Shown here in pieces: positions 49,010-60,272 of a stretch of DNA of 64,000 bases. The notes under the pieces are model-generated. The model worked only from the letters and a program-made list of their open reading frames with translations, was not told the DNA's origin and ran no database searches. Every line of letters starts with the position of its first letter. The stretch's first letter is position 1. The translations under genes and the position numbers were made by a program. This stretch comes from Sequoia sempervirens (Eukaryota; Streptophyta; Pinopsida; Cupressales; Cupressaceae), in the NCBI GenBank assembly GCA_007258455.2, contig VDFB02275518.1, positions 215,360 to 279,359 of the forward strand. Reading direction: 5' to 3'.

Positions 49010-51092
49010 AATATTAATCCTAACTTTAACCTTAATCCTAACCCTAACCCTAGCCCTAACCCTAATCCTAACCCTAACCCTAACCCTAATCCTAACCCTA
49101 ACACTAACCCTAACGCTAATCCCTATTCATGATGATAACCATAACACTAATCCTAACCCTAACCCTAATCATATTCATGATAATAATCCTATTTGTGATG
49201 ATAAACCTAACCCTAACCCTAATCCTATTCATGATGATAATCCTATTCGTGATGATAACCCTAACCTTAACCACAACCCTAACCCTAACGCTAACCATAA
49301 CCCTAACCATAACCGTAACACTAACAATAACACTAACCCTAGCCCTAATCCTATCCCTAACCCCTATTCTTGATGATAAACCTATTCGTGATGATAACCC
49401 CAACCCTAATCCAAATTTTAGCTCTAACCCTAACAAAATTAATATATTTTATCATTTATAAACATATTCATAACCATAATGATAACACTTACTCTAACCC
49501 TAACCCTAATCCTATTTGTGATGATAAACCTATTTGTGGTGATAACCCGAACCCTAACCATAACCATAACTATAAACCTAACCCTAACCCTAACTATAAT
49601 CCCTATTTGTGATGATAAACCTATTCATGATAATAACCCTAACCCTAACGCTAACCATAACCCCAACCCTAACCCTAATCCTAACCCTAACCCTAATCCT
49701 ATTCATGATGATAAACCTAACTCTAGCACTAACCCTAACCCTAATCCTATTAGTGATGATAATCTAACCCTAACCCTAATCCCTATTCATGATGATAACC
49801 CCAACCCTAATCCCAATTTTAACTCTAACCCTAACCAAATTACTATATTTTATCATTTATAAACATATCCCTAACCATAAACCTAACCCTAACCATAACC
49901 CTAACCCTAACCCTAACCCTAATTCCTATTCGTAATGATAAAACTATTCATGAGGATAACCCTAACCCTAACCCTAACCCTAACACTAACCCTAACCCTA
50001 ATTCTAACCCTAATCCTATTTGTGATGATAAACCTAACTCTAATCCTAACCCTAACTTGCTTCTAACCTAATCCTATTCATGTGATATTACCTAACCCTA
50101 ACCCTAGCTGTAATCCCTATTGTGATGATAAACCTATTCATGATGATAACCCTAACCTAACCCTAATGCTAATCCTATTTGTGTTGCTAAACCTATTTGT
50201 GATGATAAACCTAACCCTAATCCTAACACTAACCCTAACCCTAATCCTAATCCTAATCCTATTCATGATGATAAACACATTTATGATGATAAACACATTT
50301 GCGATGATAACCCTAACCCTAACCATAACATAACACTAACCCTAACCCTAATCCTAACCCTAACCTAACCCTAACTTGAATCCTATTTGTGATGATAACT
50401 CAAACCCTAATCCCAATTTTTAACTCTAACCCTAACCAAATTACTATATTTTATCATTTATGAACCTATCCCTAACCCTAACCCTAATCCCTTTTTGTGA
50501 TGATAAACCTATTTATGATGATAACCCCAACCCTAACACTAACCCTAACCCTAACCCTATTCACGATGATAAACCTATTCTTGATGATAACCCTAACCCT
50601 AACCCTAATCCTAGCCCTAATCCTATTCATAATGATAAACCTAACCCTAATCCTAACCCTAACACTAACCCTAATCCTAATCCTATTCATGATGATAACC
50701 CTAACCATAACCATAACCATAACCATAACACTAACCATAACCGTAACCCTAACCATAACCATAACACTAACCCTAACCCTAATCCTATTCGTGATGATAA
50801 ACCTATTTGTGATGATAAACCTAACCCTAATCCTAACCCTAACCCTAACCCTAACCCTAATCCTAATCCTAATCCTGTTCGTGGCGATAATCCTATTCGT
50901 AATGATAAACCTATTCGCGATGATAACCCTAACCCTAACTCTAACCCTAATCCCAATTTTAACTCTAACCCTAACCAAATTACTAAAACCTATCCCTAAC
51001 TATAACCCTAAAACTAACCCTAACCCTAATCCCTATTTGTGATGATAACCCCAAACCTAACACTAACACTAACCCTAACCCTAACCCTAACC
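49010..51092 (-). repeat. C-rich (CCCTAA-like) arm of unit 1
   Basis: CCCTAA hexamers are interrupted by the spacer TTC(G/A)TGATGATAA, often preceded by CCTA, which occurs more than twenty times. A longer spacer, AAATTACTATATTTTATCAT after CTCTAACCCTAACC, recurs near 49435, 49840, 50440 and (truncated) 50975, giving a higher-order period of roughly 400-600 bp. Long frames encoding NP, LT, GL or RV dipeptide repeats follow from the hexamer and are not genes. Confidence 0.88.
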
Positions 51093-51967
51093 AAAGATTT
51101 ATTTTAGAATTGTAATTAAACCCAATTAAAAAGACAATTGTTTTTCATCTTTTTATGATTTTATTTGTATTCTATTATTTAAAAATATTTTACAATGACA
51201 TTAAAGATACTTTTCATTTTTAAAGATTATGTGTAATAGTAAATTTAGAATATTTTCTTTTCTTTTTTTTTTCCCTTTTTTTTCAATTTTAAACACATTA
51301 ATTTAGAATTTTAAAAAAAGAAAATTGTTTTTCATCTTTTTATGATTTTATTTCTATTCTATGACATCAAAAGTACTTTTCTTTTTTAAAGATTATGTGT
51401 AATAGTAAATTTACAATATTTCCTTTTTATTTAATTATTATTTTTTCAATTTTAAACACATTAATTTAGAATTTTAAAAAAAAATTGTTTTTCATCTTTT
51501 TATGATTTTATTTCTGTTCTATTATTAAAATATATTTTACATCAAATATACTTTTCTTTTTTAAAGATTTTTCAACTTTTTATTCAAAGTAATATGAATT
51601 TAGAAACTTACTTTTATATTAAATAGTAAATTTAGAATATTTAGTTTTTAAAATTAGGCAATTCTATCTTATATTAATTTAGAAAATAAAGTAAAAATTA
51701 CATATATTTGGAATATTTCTTTTGCATTTACTTTTTTAAAATTTAGAAAATTCTTTTTATATTTAATTTAAAAACTACTTATGAGAAATAGTAAATTTAT
51801 TTATTTATTGTCACTTAATTTTCTAAAATTTAGAAAATTAAACTACAATCAACCAAATACTTAAATATCAACTGATGCAAACCTGTAAATTTCTCAAATT
51901 TTTTCCCAACATATAATCCACCAAATTCATCACAAAGAGCCATACAAAATCTTTGCAATTTCCATTC
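51093..51967. repeat. AT-rich tail of unit 1
   Basis: After CCAAAGATTTATTTTAGA the sequence is about 80% AT with an internal repeat: ATTGTTTTTCATCTTTTTAT followed by GATTTTATTT and AAAGATTATGTGTAATAGTA recur at a spacing of about 175-210 bp (near 51130, 51325, 51485). The same tail begins unit 2's end at 54712. Confidence 0.8.
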
Positions 51968-54900
51968 ATATCTCTCGGCGTATTTTATATATATTATTAA
52001 AATAATATATATATGCTAGTAGCAGTCACACGGGGCAACATGTAATATCTTAAATATATTACTTTTTATATTTATTAAATATTTAATTATAAAATTAATA
52101 TATTATAATATGATAGTTAATATGATTAGGGTTAGAGTCAGCGTTAGGATTAGGGTTAGGGTTAGGGTTAGAGTTAGGGTTCTAGGATTAGGGTTAGGGT
52201 TTAATTAGGTTAGGGTTAGGATTAGGATTAGGGTTAGGGTCAGGATTAGGATTAGGGTTAGGGTTAGGATTATGATTAGGGTTAGGTTTAGGGTTAGGGA
52301 TAAGATTAGGGTTAGGGTTAGGATTAGGGTTAAAGTTAGGGTTAGGGTTAGGATGGGGGTTAGGGTTAGGGTTGGGGTTAGGGTTAGGATTAGGGTTAAT
52401 TTTTTTAATTTTGTTTAGGGTCAGGATTGGGGTTAGGGTTAGGGTTAGGATTAGATTAGGGTTAGAGTTAGGGTTTAATTAGGTTAGGGTTAGGGTTAGG
52501 GTTAGGATTTAATTAGGTTAGGATTAGGATGAGGGTTAGGGTTAAGGTTAGTGTTAGGGTTTAATTAGCGTCAGGGTTTGGGTTAGCGTTAGGGTTAGGA
52601 TTAAGGTTAGGGTTAGGTTTAGGGTTAGGATTAGGGTTAGGATTGGGGTTAGTGTTAGGGTTAGGGTTAGGGTTAGGATTAGGGTTGGATTTTTTAATTT
52701 TTTTTATGGTTAGGATTGGGGTTAGGGTTAGGGTTAGGATTGCGATTAGTGTTAGAGTTAGGGTTTAATTAGGTTAGGGTTAGGGTTAGGGTTAGGGTTA
52801 GGGTTAATGATATGGTTAGGGTTTAATTAGGTTAGGATTAGGATGAGGGTCAGGGTTAGGGTTAGGGTTTAATTAGGGTTAGGGTTTGGTTTAGGGTTAG
52901 GATTAGGATTAGGGTTAGGATTAAGGTTAGGTTTATTAATTTTGTTTAGAGTTAGGGTTAGGGTTAGGGTTAGGATTAGGGTTAAGGTTAGAATTAGGAA
53001 TAGGATTAGGGTTAGGGTTTAATTAGGTTAGGATTCTAGGATTAGGCTTAGGATTAGGGTTAGGATTGGGATTAGGGTTAGGGTTAGGATTAGGATTAGG
53101 ATTAGGTTTAGGCTTTAATTAGGTTAGGGTTAGGTTTATCATCACAAATAGGCTTATCATCATGAATAGGGTTGGGGTTAGGTTTATCATCATGAATAGG
53201 TTATGAGTAGGGTTAAAATAGTGTTTGGTTTCAATTAGGGTGAGTGTTTAATTATAGTAAGGATTTAATTTTGTTATGATTTTATAAATGATAAAATTTG
53301 GTTAGGGTTAGAGTTAAAATTGGGATTAGCGTTGAAGCTATCATCATGAATATGGATTAGGGTTAGGGTTAGGGTTAGGCTTATCATCACGAATAGGTTT
53401 ATCATAATGAATATGATTAGGGTTAGGGTTAGGGTAACAATTATGATTAAGGTTAGGGTTAGGTTTATCATCACAAATAGGGATTAGGTTTAAGGTTAAT
53501 ATTAATGTTAGGGTTAGAGTCATGGTTAGGGTTAGAATTATGATTAGGGTTAAGATTAGGTTTAGGGTTAGGTTTATGGTTATGGTTAGGTCCTATTACT
53601 AATATTAATCTTAATTCTAACCATAACCATAACCCTAATCCCAACCATAACCATAACCATAACCCTAATCCCAACCCTAACCTTAACCATAACCCTAACC
53701 CTAATCCCAATTTTAATTCTAACACTAACCAAATTACTATATTTTATCATTTATAAACTTATCCCTATACATAACCATAACCCTAACCTTAACCCCTATT
53801 CGTGATGATAACTCCAACCCTAATACTAACCCTAACCCTAACCCTAATCACTATTCGTGATGATAAACCTATTCTTGATAATAACCCTAACCCTAACCAT
53901 AACCATAACCATAACCCTAACCTTAATCCTAACCCTAACCCTAATCCTATTCGTGATGATAAACCTAACCCTAATGCTAACCCTAACCCTAATCCTATTC
54001 ATGATGATAACCATAACCCTAACCATAACCATAACTATAACCATAGCACTAACCCTAACCCTAACTGTAATCCATATTTGACTTTGAACCTATTCATGAT
54101 GATAACCCTAACCCAAACCATAACCTAACCATAACCCTAACCCTAACCTTAACCATAACCATAACCATAGCCCTAACCCTAACATAACCATAACCACAGC
54201 CCTAACCCTAACCCTAACCCTAAACCTAACCTAAATTCCTATTCATGATGATAAAGCTATTTGTAATTATAACCCCAACCCTAATCCCAACTTTAACTCT
54301 AACCCTAACCAAATTACTATATTTTATCATTTATAAACCTATCCCTAACCCTAACCCTAACCCTAACCTAAATTCATATTCATAATGATAAACCTATTTG
54401 TGATGATAACCCCAACCCTAATCCCAATTTTAACTCTAACCCTAACCAAATTACTATAATCTATCATTTATAAACCTATCCCTAACCATAACCATAACCT
54501 TAACCCTAATCCCTATTCATGATGATAAACCTGTTCATGATCATAACCCCAACCTTAATCCTGATTTTAACTCTAACCCTAACCAAATTACTATATTTTA
54601 TCATTTATAAACCTATCCCTAACCATAACCATAACCTTAACCCTAACCCTAACCCTAACCCTAATCCCTATTTGTGATGATAACCCCAACCCTAACCTAA
54701 CCCTAAGCGTAACCAAAGATTTATTTTAGATTTGTAATTAAACCCTATTAAAAAGACAATTGTTTTTCATCATTTTATGATTTTATTTCTATTCTATTAT
54801 TTTAAAATATTTTATTTCTATTCTATTATTTTAAAATATTTTACAATGATATGGAAGATACTTTTCTTTTTTAAAGATTATGTGTAATAGTAAATTTGGA

Positions 54901-55700
54901 ATATTTCCTTTTTTATTTAATTTTCTATTTTTCAATTTTAAACACATTAATTTATTTATTTTTTTAAAAGAAAATTGTTTTTCATCTTTTTATTATTCTA
55001 TTTCTATTATAATAATAAAAAAATATTTTGCAATAACATCAAAGATAATTTTCTTTTTTAAAGATTTGTCAACTATTTATTTTAAGTATATTAATTTAGA
55101 AACTTACTTTTATATTAAATAGTAAATTTAGAATATTTAGTTTTTAAAATTAAGCAACTCTATCTTATATTAATTTAGAAACTTACTTTTTTTTATGCAA
55201 TAGTAAATTTAGAATATTTCTTTTATACTTAATCTTAATATTTAGAAGTTGGATTGTGTAATTTGAGAATATGCATTTAATGGAAATAAATATTGTTGAA
55301 TGGTAGTTTACTTGCATTGTATGATTTTGCAAATAAATTAAGTTTTGATCTTTTATTAATAATTTACATAGTTTTAAAATATTTTAACTTACTTTAAAAT
55401 AAAAATAAAAATTGACTACTTTCAAGATGAATAATAATTAATTCACATATCAATTTTGAAAACTATAAATAATCTACTTATGGCTCACTAAAAAAATACA
55501 ATTTAAATAATCACAACATTTTAAAATTTGACATCTTATCAAACTCTATTTAATTCAGATGAAAGACAATTAAGTAATAAAGAACCCTGAATCATTAATT
55601 CACTCAAATTTATCATCATTGCAATTTTTATAAATATTTCATTATTTGATGAATTGGTTGTATTAAATTTATAATTAAAATACATTCAAATAAATTGAAA
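51968..55700. repeat. Telomere-like inverted unit 2
   Basis: It repeats the plan of 46826-51967. The start is ATCTCTCGGCGTATTTTATA...GCTAGTAGCAGTC, then an AACATGTAATATCTTAAAT leader. TTAGGG-type arm 52120-53585, strand switch at 53587-53612 (TATGGTTAGGTCCTAT, as in unit 1), CCCTAA-type arm 53613-54711, then an AT tail beginning CCAAAGATTTATTTTAGA. The long spacer with AAATTACTATATTTTATCAT recurs near 53730, 54313, 54450 (variant) and 54586. The right end is not sharp. I place it where the tail's similarity to unit 1 fades. Confidence 0.78.
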
Positions 55701-55856
55701 TGAGCTACTCTTCCCTTTGCACATCTTTAGAAAATTGGTAAAGGGAAAAACAGAGCATGATTACCCTCTTATCAGCTTCCAAACCCTTAAATATGTATTC
55801 ATGAAAAATTTAGAAAAACAATTTTAAAGGGCAATAAGTGAGCAAGATGTAGAATT

Positions 55857-55925
55857 ACTTCAGTTGAGCCGTTTCTCTTGAGCGCACCGTAGTCATTGCC
55901 AACAACCGAGATAAGCACAACAAAC
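55857..55925 (-). pseudogene. Possible GDSL-lipase exon fragment
   Basis: After a TTCTTGCAG acceptor-like sequence the minus strand reads FVVLISVVGNDYGALKRNGS. The VGNDY block resembles the GxND block III of plant GDSL/SGNH esterases, and NGS follows at a similar distance in some plant members. It is downstream of and in the same direction as the clearer exons at 56782-57135, but its sequence type looks like a different GDSL subclass. Short and uncertain. Confidence 0.35.
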
Positions 55926-56781
55926 TGCAAGAATTTGTGAGAATCGAACCCCCTAGAGCATCTCCAATTTACTCAATATAATTAAAGTTACGAATCCACA
56001 ATTTCTAATTCAAGATTCAATTTAAATATTTTCTAATTACTTAAGTGAAAAGAAAAAGTTAAAAAAAACATAAAGCATTGTTTTGTTTGTAGATTAAACA
56101 AAAATAAATAAAAAATAAAAGAAATCAACTCTCAATCTTTCCGTTTTCCTTAAATTAGTTTCTTTTATCATCCTTTTGAGATGCATACCCATTGAAATGA
56201 GAATGTAATTATAATTCCTCCTTAGATTTTTAGATTTTTATGGCTTTCAGGCTGAATGTATAGTCTTGTTGATACAATCAGATTGCAGATGGAGATTATT
56301 GTTTGCAGGAATTGAAAGAAGATATTGAATAGAGGTCTCACTTTGTTTAATAGAGATTGAAGGATTGCAACCGTTATTTACAGTTAATGGGCAGACTGAA
56401 AGATTGATTATGCAGATTTTTATACATTTATAAATGTGTATTTATTGATGTATCTATGGTTTCAAAATCATTCATGCAGATACGCTCCAAAAAAAAAAGG
56501 TTTCTAGGGAAGGTTTATGCAATTTTCCGAAGCCATTTAAAATTGAGAAGCAGTTTGAATAGGAATAAAGAACAGAGGTTGAAATAGAATAGCAACCGAT
56601 TCAACAAGAACGCAGTATAGAGAAAAAAAACCAGATCCTTGCAATACAAATCTAGTAACAAAAAGAAATTTTGAAATGAGAAATGTTAATTAATATCATC
56701 CCTAAAATAATTGACAACTAATGATAAAGGAAGAGAAAGCTCAATGTAACAGCAGCGTCACAGAGGGATCACTTCTAGAAC

Positions 56782-57135
56782 CTGCAATGCTTAAAAGTAT
56801 AGCTTCCCCAATTATATTGGACTTAATTTCCTCTCTCAGCAGATCTGCCAAGCGGGACTTGTACTCTCTAAAGCATTGCACTTGTTTCCAGATTGGTATC
56901 ACACTCTGTACAAATATAGTCCAATGTTATGAGCTTCAATCCGAAAAAGCAGAAGAACTTTGATTTGAATGGATATTGGAAAATCAAGGTAGAAAACCAC
57001 TTACGGCTACCGCGGTTGTAAGGTTGTTGAATCCAGTTCCAACGGACGCAAAGCTCACGCTTCTGAGAAGATCTTGTGTACTCAGCCCAGGGTCTAAAAA
57101 TGGCGGCACCGTCTCCTTAAGTCCGATCTCTTCAG
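56782..57135 (-). pseudogene. GDSL esterase/lipase, two internal exons
   Basis: The exon at 57135-57005 follows a CCTGCAG acceptor and ends at GTAAGTGG. It encodes EEIGLKETVPPFLDPGLSTQ, then DLLRSVSFASVGTGFNNLT. The exon at 56905-56782 follows TTTGTACAG and ends at GTTCTAG. It encodes SVIPIWKQVQCFREYKSRL, then an EEIKSNIIGEAILLSIA block. The pieces join in phase (131 bp = 2 + 43 codons; 124 bp = 41 codons + 1). The PPFLDP...DLLxGVSFAS.G.G and IWKQxxxFxEYK...EAxxLxSxG blocks are typical of plant GDSL-type secreted esterases/lipases between blocks I and III. The exon with the catalytic GDS serine is not found to the right, nor the block V Asp/His exon to the left, so this is probably a gene fragment. 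Confidence 0.75.
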
Positions 57136-57205
57136 CTGCAGGCCATAACAATGGTGAAATTGAAGAATATTTGATTTAAAGTTGTTGAATACATTTAATA
57201 CGTAC

Positions 57206-57328
57206 AGATGAAATCCGTGGAGAGTGTGCTCGTCTTCTTATGGTGTCTCTTGCCTTTCTATTTGAAAGCGGCGACTCTTCATATTCTGGTGCGATTGGTG
57301 CGACTGACAGCTGTGATATCGGATTTTT
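57206..57328 (+). CDS. Short ORF with signal-peptide-like start
   Basis: ATG follows a TACGTACAG sequence and opens a 40-codon frame starting MKSVESVLVFLWCLLPFYLK, a basic N-terminus plus hydrophobic core like a secretory signal, and ends at TGA. It lies 70 bp from, and divergent to, the GDSL exons. Plant GDSL lipases begin with just such a signal, so it may be an inverted, frame-shifted first exon of the same gene. It could also be chance. No FGDS block follows. Confidence 0.3.
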
Positions 57329-57329
57329 G

Positions 57330-58650
57330 ACAGCACAAACCACTCTTTTCATAACGTAACTGCCATTTCTTTTTTATGTACACAGGTTCTTAAAAGCCTT
57401 ATGTGACTGTAGAATGCCTCTCGGCGTAACTATCAACCTGTAACCACGCCCCATAAGTATCTCTTTAACTAGTCACCCCCAACAATGAATAAAAATCTCT
57501 AAAGAAATGCAACTTTAAAACCAAGTTGTGTCCTTCCCCAAAAACTCTTGACGTGAATAGTCCCAAATGAAATCTTGCCTTTTTGCTTAGGGCGCCCCCT
57601 CTCACCACTATACCATTGGCATTTAAGTGCTAATTGCACATTCTAGTTTTAGTGCCCATAAACAATAATTATATGCCATTATTAGTAAGTCTTGCCTCCC
57701 AAAAAGGTTTGACTTAGGGCAGGTCTCCATGCAGCTGCTTAATTTATTTTGGCTAGCGAGCATCGCTCAAATATTTTAGGAGTAATTTGTGGGGTTGGTG
57801 GCCCCATGAATTTTAATTTGCTGCTTATTTTTAAGTAGTCATCTAAAAAATATGCAGTTATTATTTATTTATATGTATGAATAAATAATATCAATAATAA
57901 TTTTAGTGGATAAAATTTGGAGGGAAAAATTGGATGCAAATAAAAAGAGGGAAAGAAATTTATTGAGCCATCTAATAGCTTTTTCAATATGCAACTACTG
58001 CTTATTTCAGCCTTCCATTTTTTTCATAGCTTATTTTCAATTCCTAAACAATAGCCACTCCACCAAAATAGGGAAGATTATAAATTATCCTTTTCTCACA
58101 ATTTTAAATTTGCATGGAAACACTCTAGCTGCTTAAATATAAGCATAAATCCACTTAATAGCCACATGGAGTTAAGGGATTAGCTGACTTAAAAGCCACG
58201 ACTTTATGACTTCCAAATTGGCAGTTATAATTAAATTTCCCTAAGACTTTAGAAATTTTGGAGCTTCCTTCCCAAGTATTTGGTTGGCATTTAATACCAA
58301 CATACTTCATTTAACTTAGTACCACTTTTCACAATGAAATGGTATCTAGTAAAATAGCCTTCATCTCCACTTTTTGTGGCTTAAACAATGAAAGTTTTAA
58401 TTGCAACATAATATAGTTATAAGCTCATTTAGCCATGACTTTTAGTGGCTGCCAAAAGTCATTTAAAATAGTTTGAAACAAGTATTCAATTCATTATGAT
58501 ATGACACTTGGTGACTATTAAAAGGCAAGGTAGAATGATGCCTCATTTATGGCATTTAAACTGCCACATTTCTATGGCTTTTATGCTATTTGAAATGCTT
58601 TCTTTTTAGCCTTCGGTGGAGGCTCTCATGCCCACGAAGTGCAAGATTAA
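57330..58650. other. Non-coding, nothing recognised
   Basis: No supported gene. The sequence is less AT-rich near 57400-57700 and then AT-rich. A 76-residue frame at 57906-58136 has no recognisable motif. Confidence 0.4.
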
Positions 58651-59143
58651 ATGCAAATTTGAATTACATAATATGGTAAATACTTAAATATTATCTACAC
58701 TATCTATATTCTTCAATATATATATATATATTCTTCAAACTATATACGTATATATATTATCAATATCAATTTTGTATATATATATTATTACCAATTATCA
58801 CAATATCATAATAATCAATTTATCTTGTTTTTCATTCAAGAGTAGATAATCAATCAACATTGAAAAACATATATCATTAAACACTTTTAAATGCAAATTT
58901 GAATTACATAACATGATAAATACTTAAATATTATCTACACTATATATATTCTTCAATATATATATGTATATATATATATATATATATATTCTTCAAACTA
59001 TATACGTATATATATTATCAATATCAATTTCGTATATATATATATTATTACCAATTATCACAATATCATAATAATCAATTTATCTTGGTTTTCATTCAAG
59101 AGTAGATAATCAATCAACATTGAAAAACATATATCATTAAACT
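58651..59143. repeat. Tandem duplication of about 240 bp
   Basis: Copy 1 (58651-58890) and copy 2 (58891-59143) both start ATGCAAATTTGAATTACATA and end ACATATATCATTAAAC. They are nearly identical except for a longer (TA)n run in copy 2 and a few single-base changes (for example TTTTGTATA versus TTTCGTATA). The high identity suggests a recent local duplication. Confidence 0.9.
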
Positions 59144-59149
59144 TTTAAT

Positions 59150-59780
59150 TTTACATCTCAAAAGGCCCACTTGACTATAACATCTTCCCCATGAACCACT
59201 TCAAAGTATTTCTACTTTGTGACAATTTCAAATTTCAAATTTTCCTTGGTGATTATTAGGTTCTCATAAATTTAATAATCCCATGTAGGAGTTCAATTAG
59301 TTGATAGAATTTTAATGCAAACATAATAAATGCTTAGAATAAGAAGTTCAAATTAATTAAACAAACAAATTTTTAAAAAGAAAAAAGGTAGACCCAAAAA
59401 TTTAAGAACTACAAAAGTAGTTTATAAAATATTTGAAATGAAAATAGTATAGAATTTATTAATCACAATAGTTCCTACCTTGGTTGGGACTAATAATTAT
59501 CATCATGAAACTCTTATCTAGTAGATAAGATCAATTATAAAATTTAATTTGATTCGATCTACGTTGCATTTATTTTGCTTAAATTAATGTGGGTTTATTA
59601 AAGGATTAAAGCTCCTTCTTAATCTCAATCTCTATCAAATGCTTTAAATTTGTTTGAATAGCTTGTTTTATTTATTCAATAGTTAAATGCAAGGGAAAAA
59701 ATTATAGCAGGCATATCCTTTTTCATTTTACAAGAGAACATAAGAAGAGCTACTAACAAGAAAGTTTTATCCAAGTTTGA
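59150..59780. other. Region upstream of the pararetroviral primer site
   Basis: AT-rich with no gene seen. If the pararetrovirus is co-linear here, this interval would hold the end of its genome and its promoter/leader start, but I cannot identify a TATA box and polyadenylation signal pair with confidence. Confidence 0.35.
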
Positions 59781-59781
59781 T

Positions 59782-59793
59782 TGGTATCAGAGC
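59782..59793 (+). other. tRNA-Met primer-binding site
   Basis: TGGTATCAGAGC is the 12-base complement of the 3' end of plant initiator tRNA-Met, used for minus-strand priming by Caulimoviridae and many Ty1/copia elements. The downstream movement-protein-type ORF on the same strand favours a pararetrovirus, in which this site conventionally marks position 1 of the genome. Confidence 0.85.
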
Positions 59794-59869
59794 AATTTAT
59801 TTTCGAATCCTCCGGGATCGAAGTTACTAATTAATAATATGGAATCTGACCTGAGTTTTCAGTGTAAAA

Positions 59870-60082
59870 TTGCACTATTCATCTTCTATCTATTTTGCTT
59901 CTTATGCTTCATTGCTTTCATTATCTATGAATACAATGCCTGATATTGAACAACAAATTCATGATACTTATAACAGAGTATATTGTTCATCTGGGTTTAC
60001 CACATTTGTCAAAGTAGTTTGTGTAGTTGTCGCTATTATCTTGGTATTGGTTTGGGTTTTGGAGAGGCTATTGCCTCATTAA
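59870..60082 (+). CDS. Small membrane-anchored ORF of the pararetrovirus
   Basis: A 70-residue frame, or 48 residues from the inner Met at 59936 (MPDIEQQIHDTYNRVYC). The C-terminal half is one hydrophobic segment (VKVVCVVVAIILVLVWVLE) ending in RLLPH, so a single-pass tail-anchored protein is predicted. It lies between the primer site and the movement-protein ORF and is uninterrupted, unlike its neighbours. I do not recognise it. A small 5' membrane ORF is not a standard part of the caulimovirid genera I know best, so its viral status is inferred from position. Confidence 0.45.
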   Translation: MHYSSSIYFASYASLLSLSMNTMPDIEQQIHDTYNRVYCSSGFTTFVKVVCVVVAIILVLVWVLERLLPH

Positions 60083-60272
60083 GTCTCTATTTGTCATCTT
60101 CTAAAGAATTTGCTCTAAACGAAAGTAGGCGACTCAAGTAGCTATGGACCCACAGTAAGGCCGTAAATCCCGTTGTTAAGCCGATGGACAGGTGTGTTAA
60201 GGGTGAGCAGTAAGACGGAAAATGTAGCAACAAACGAACAAGCGAAATCAAGTAAGTTCTAAATTCTTCATA
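60083..60272 (+). promoter_or_regulatory. Leader between small ORF and movement-protein ORF
   Basis: A GC-richer stretch of about 190 bases with AGTAAGGCCGTAAATCCCG, AAGCCGATGG and GAGCAGTAAGACGG phrases and no frame of note. It resembles non-coding viral leader rather than the AT-rich host background. No specific element could be identified. Confidence 0.3.

Larger units (their letters stand above)
46826..51967. repeat. Telomere-like inverted unit 1
   Basis: The unit starts with ATCTCTCGTATTTTATATAT...GCTAGTAGCAGTC and an AACATGTAATATCTTAAAT leader. It then runs through about 1.9 kb of TTAGGG/TTAGGA-type hexamers on the plus strand (about 46955-48990), a strand switch at 48990-49020, about 2.1 kb of CCCTAA-type hexamers (to about 51092) and an AT-rich tail (51093-51967). 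The hexamer is TTAGGG, not the TTTAGGG seen at 3 kb. The spacers are described under the two arms. A second unit with the same order begins at 51968. Confidence 0.85.

Noticed and set aside
48886..51042. Long reading frames of up to about 180 residues on both strands with NP, LT, GL or RV dipeptide repeats
   Set aside because: They follow from translating CCCTAA/TTAGGG hexamers in frames that lack a stop. They are open on both strands at once and change with hexamer decay, so they are not genes.
59782..59793. Reading the TGGTATCAGAGC site as the start of a Ty1/copia element
   Set aside because: No LTR end precedes it closely and no copia gag follows. The next coding region is a movement-protein-type ORF, which favours a pararetrovirus.
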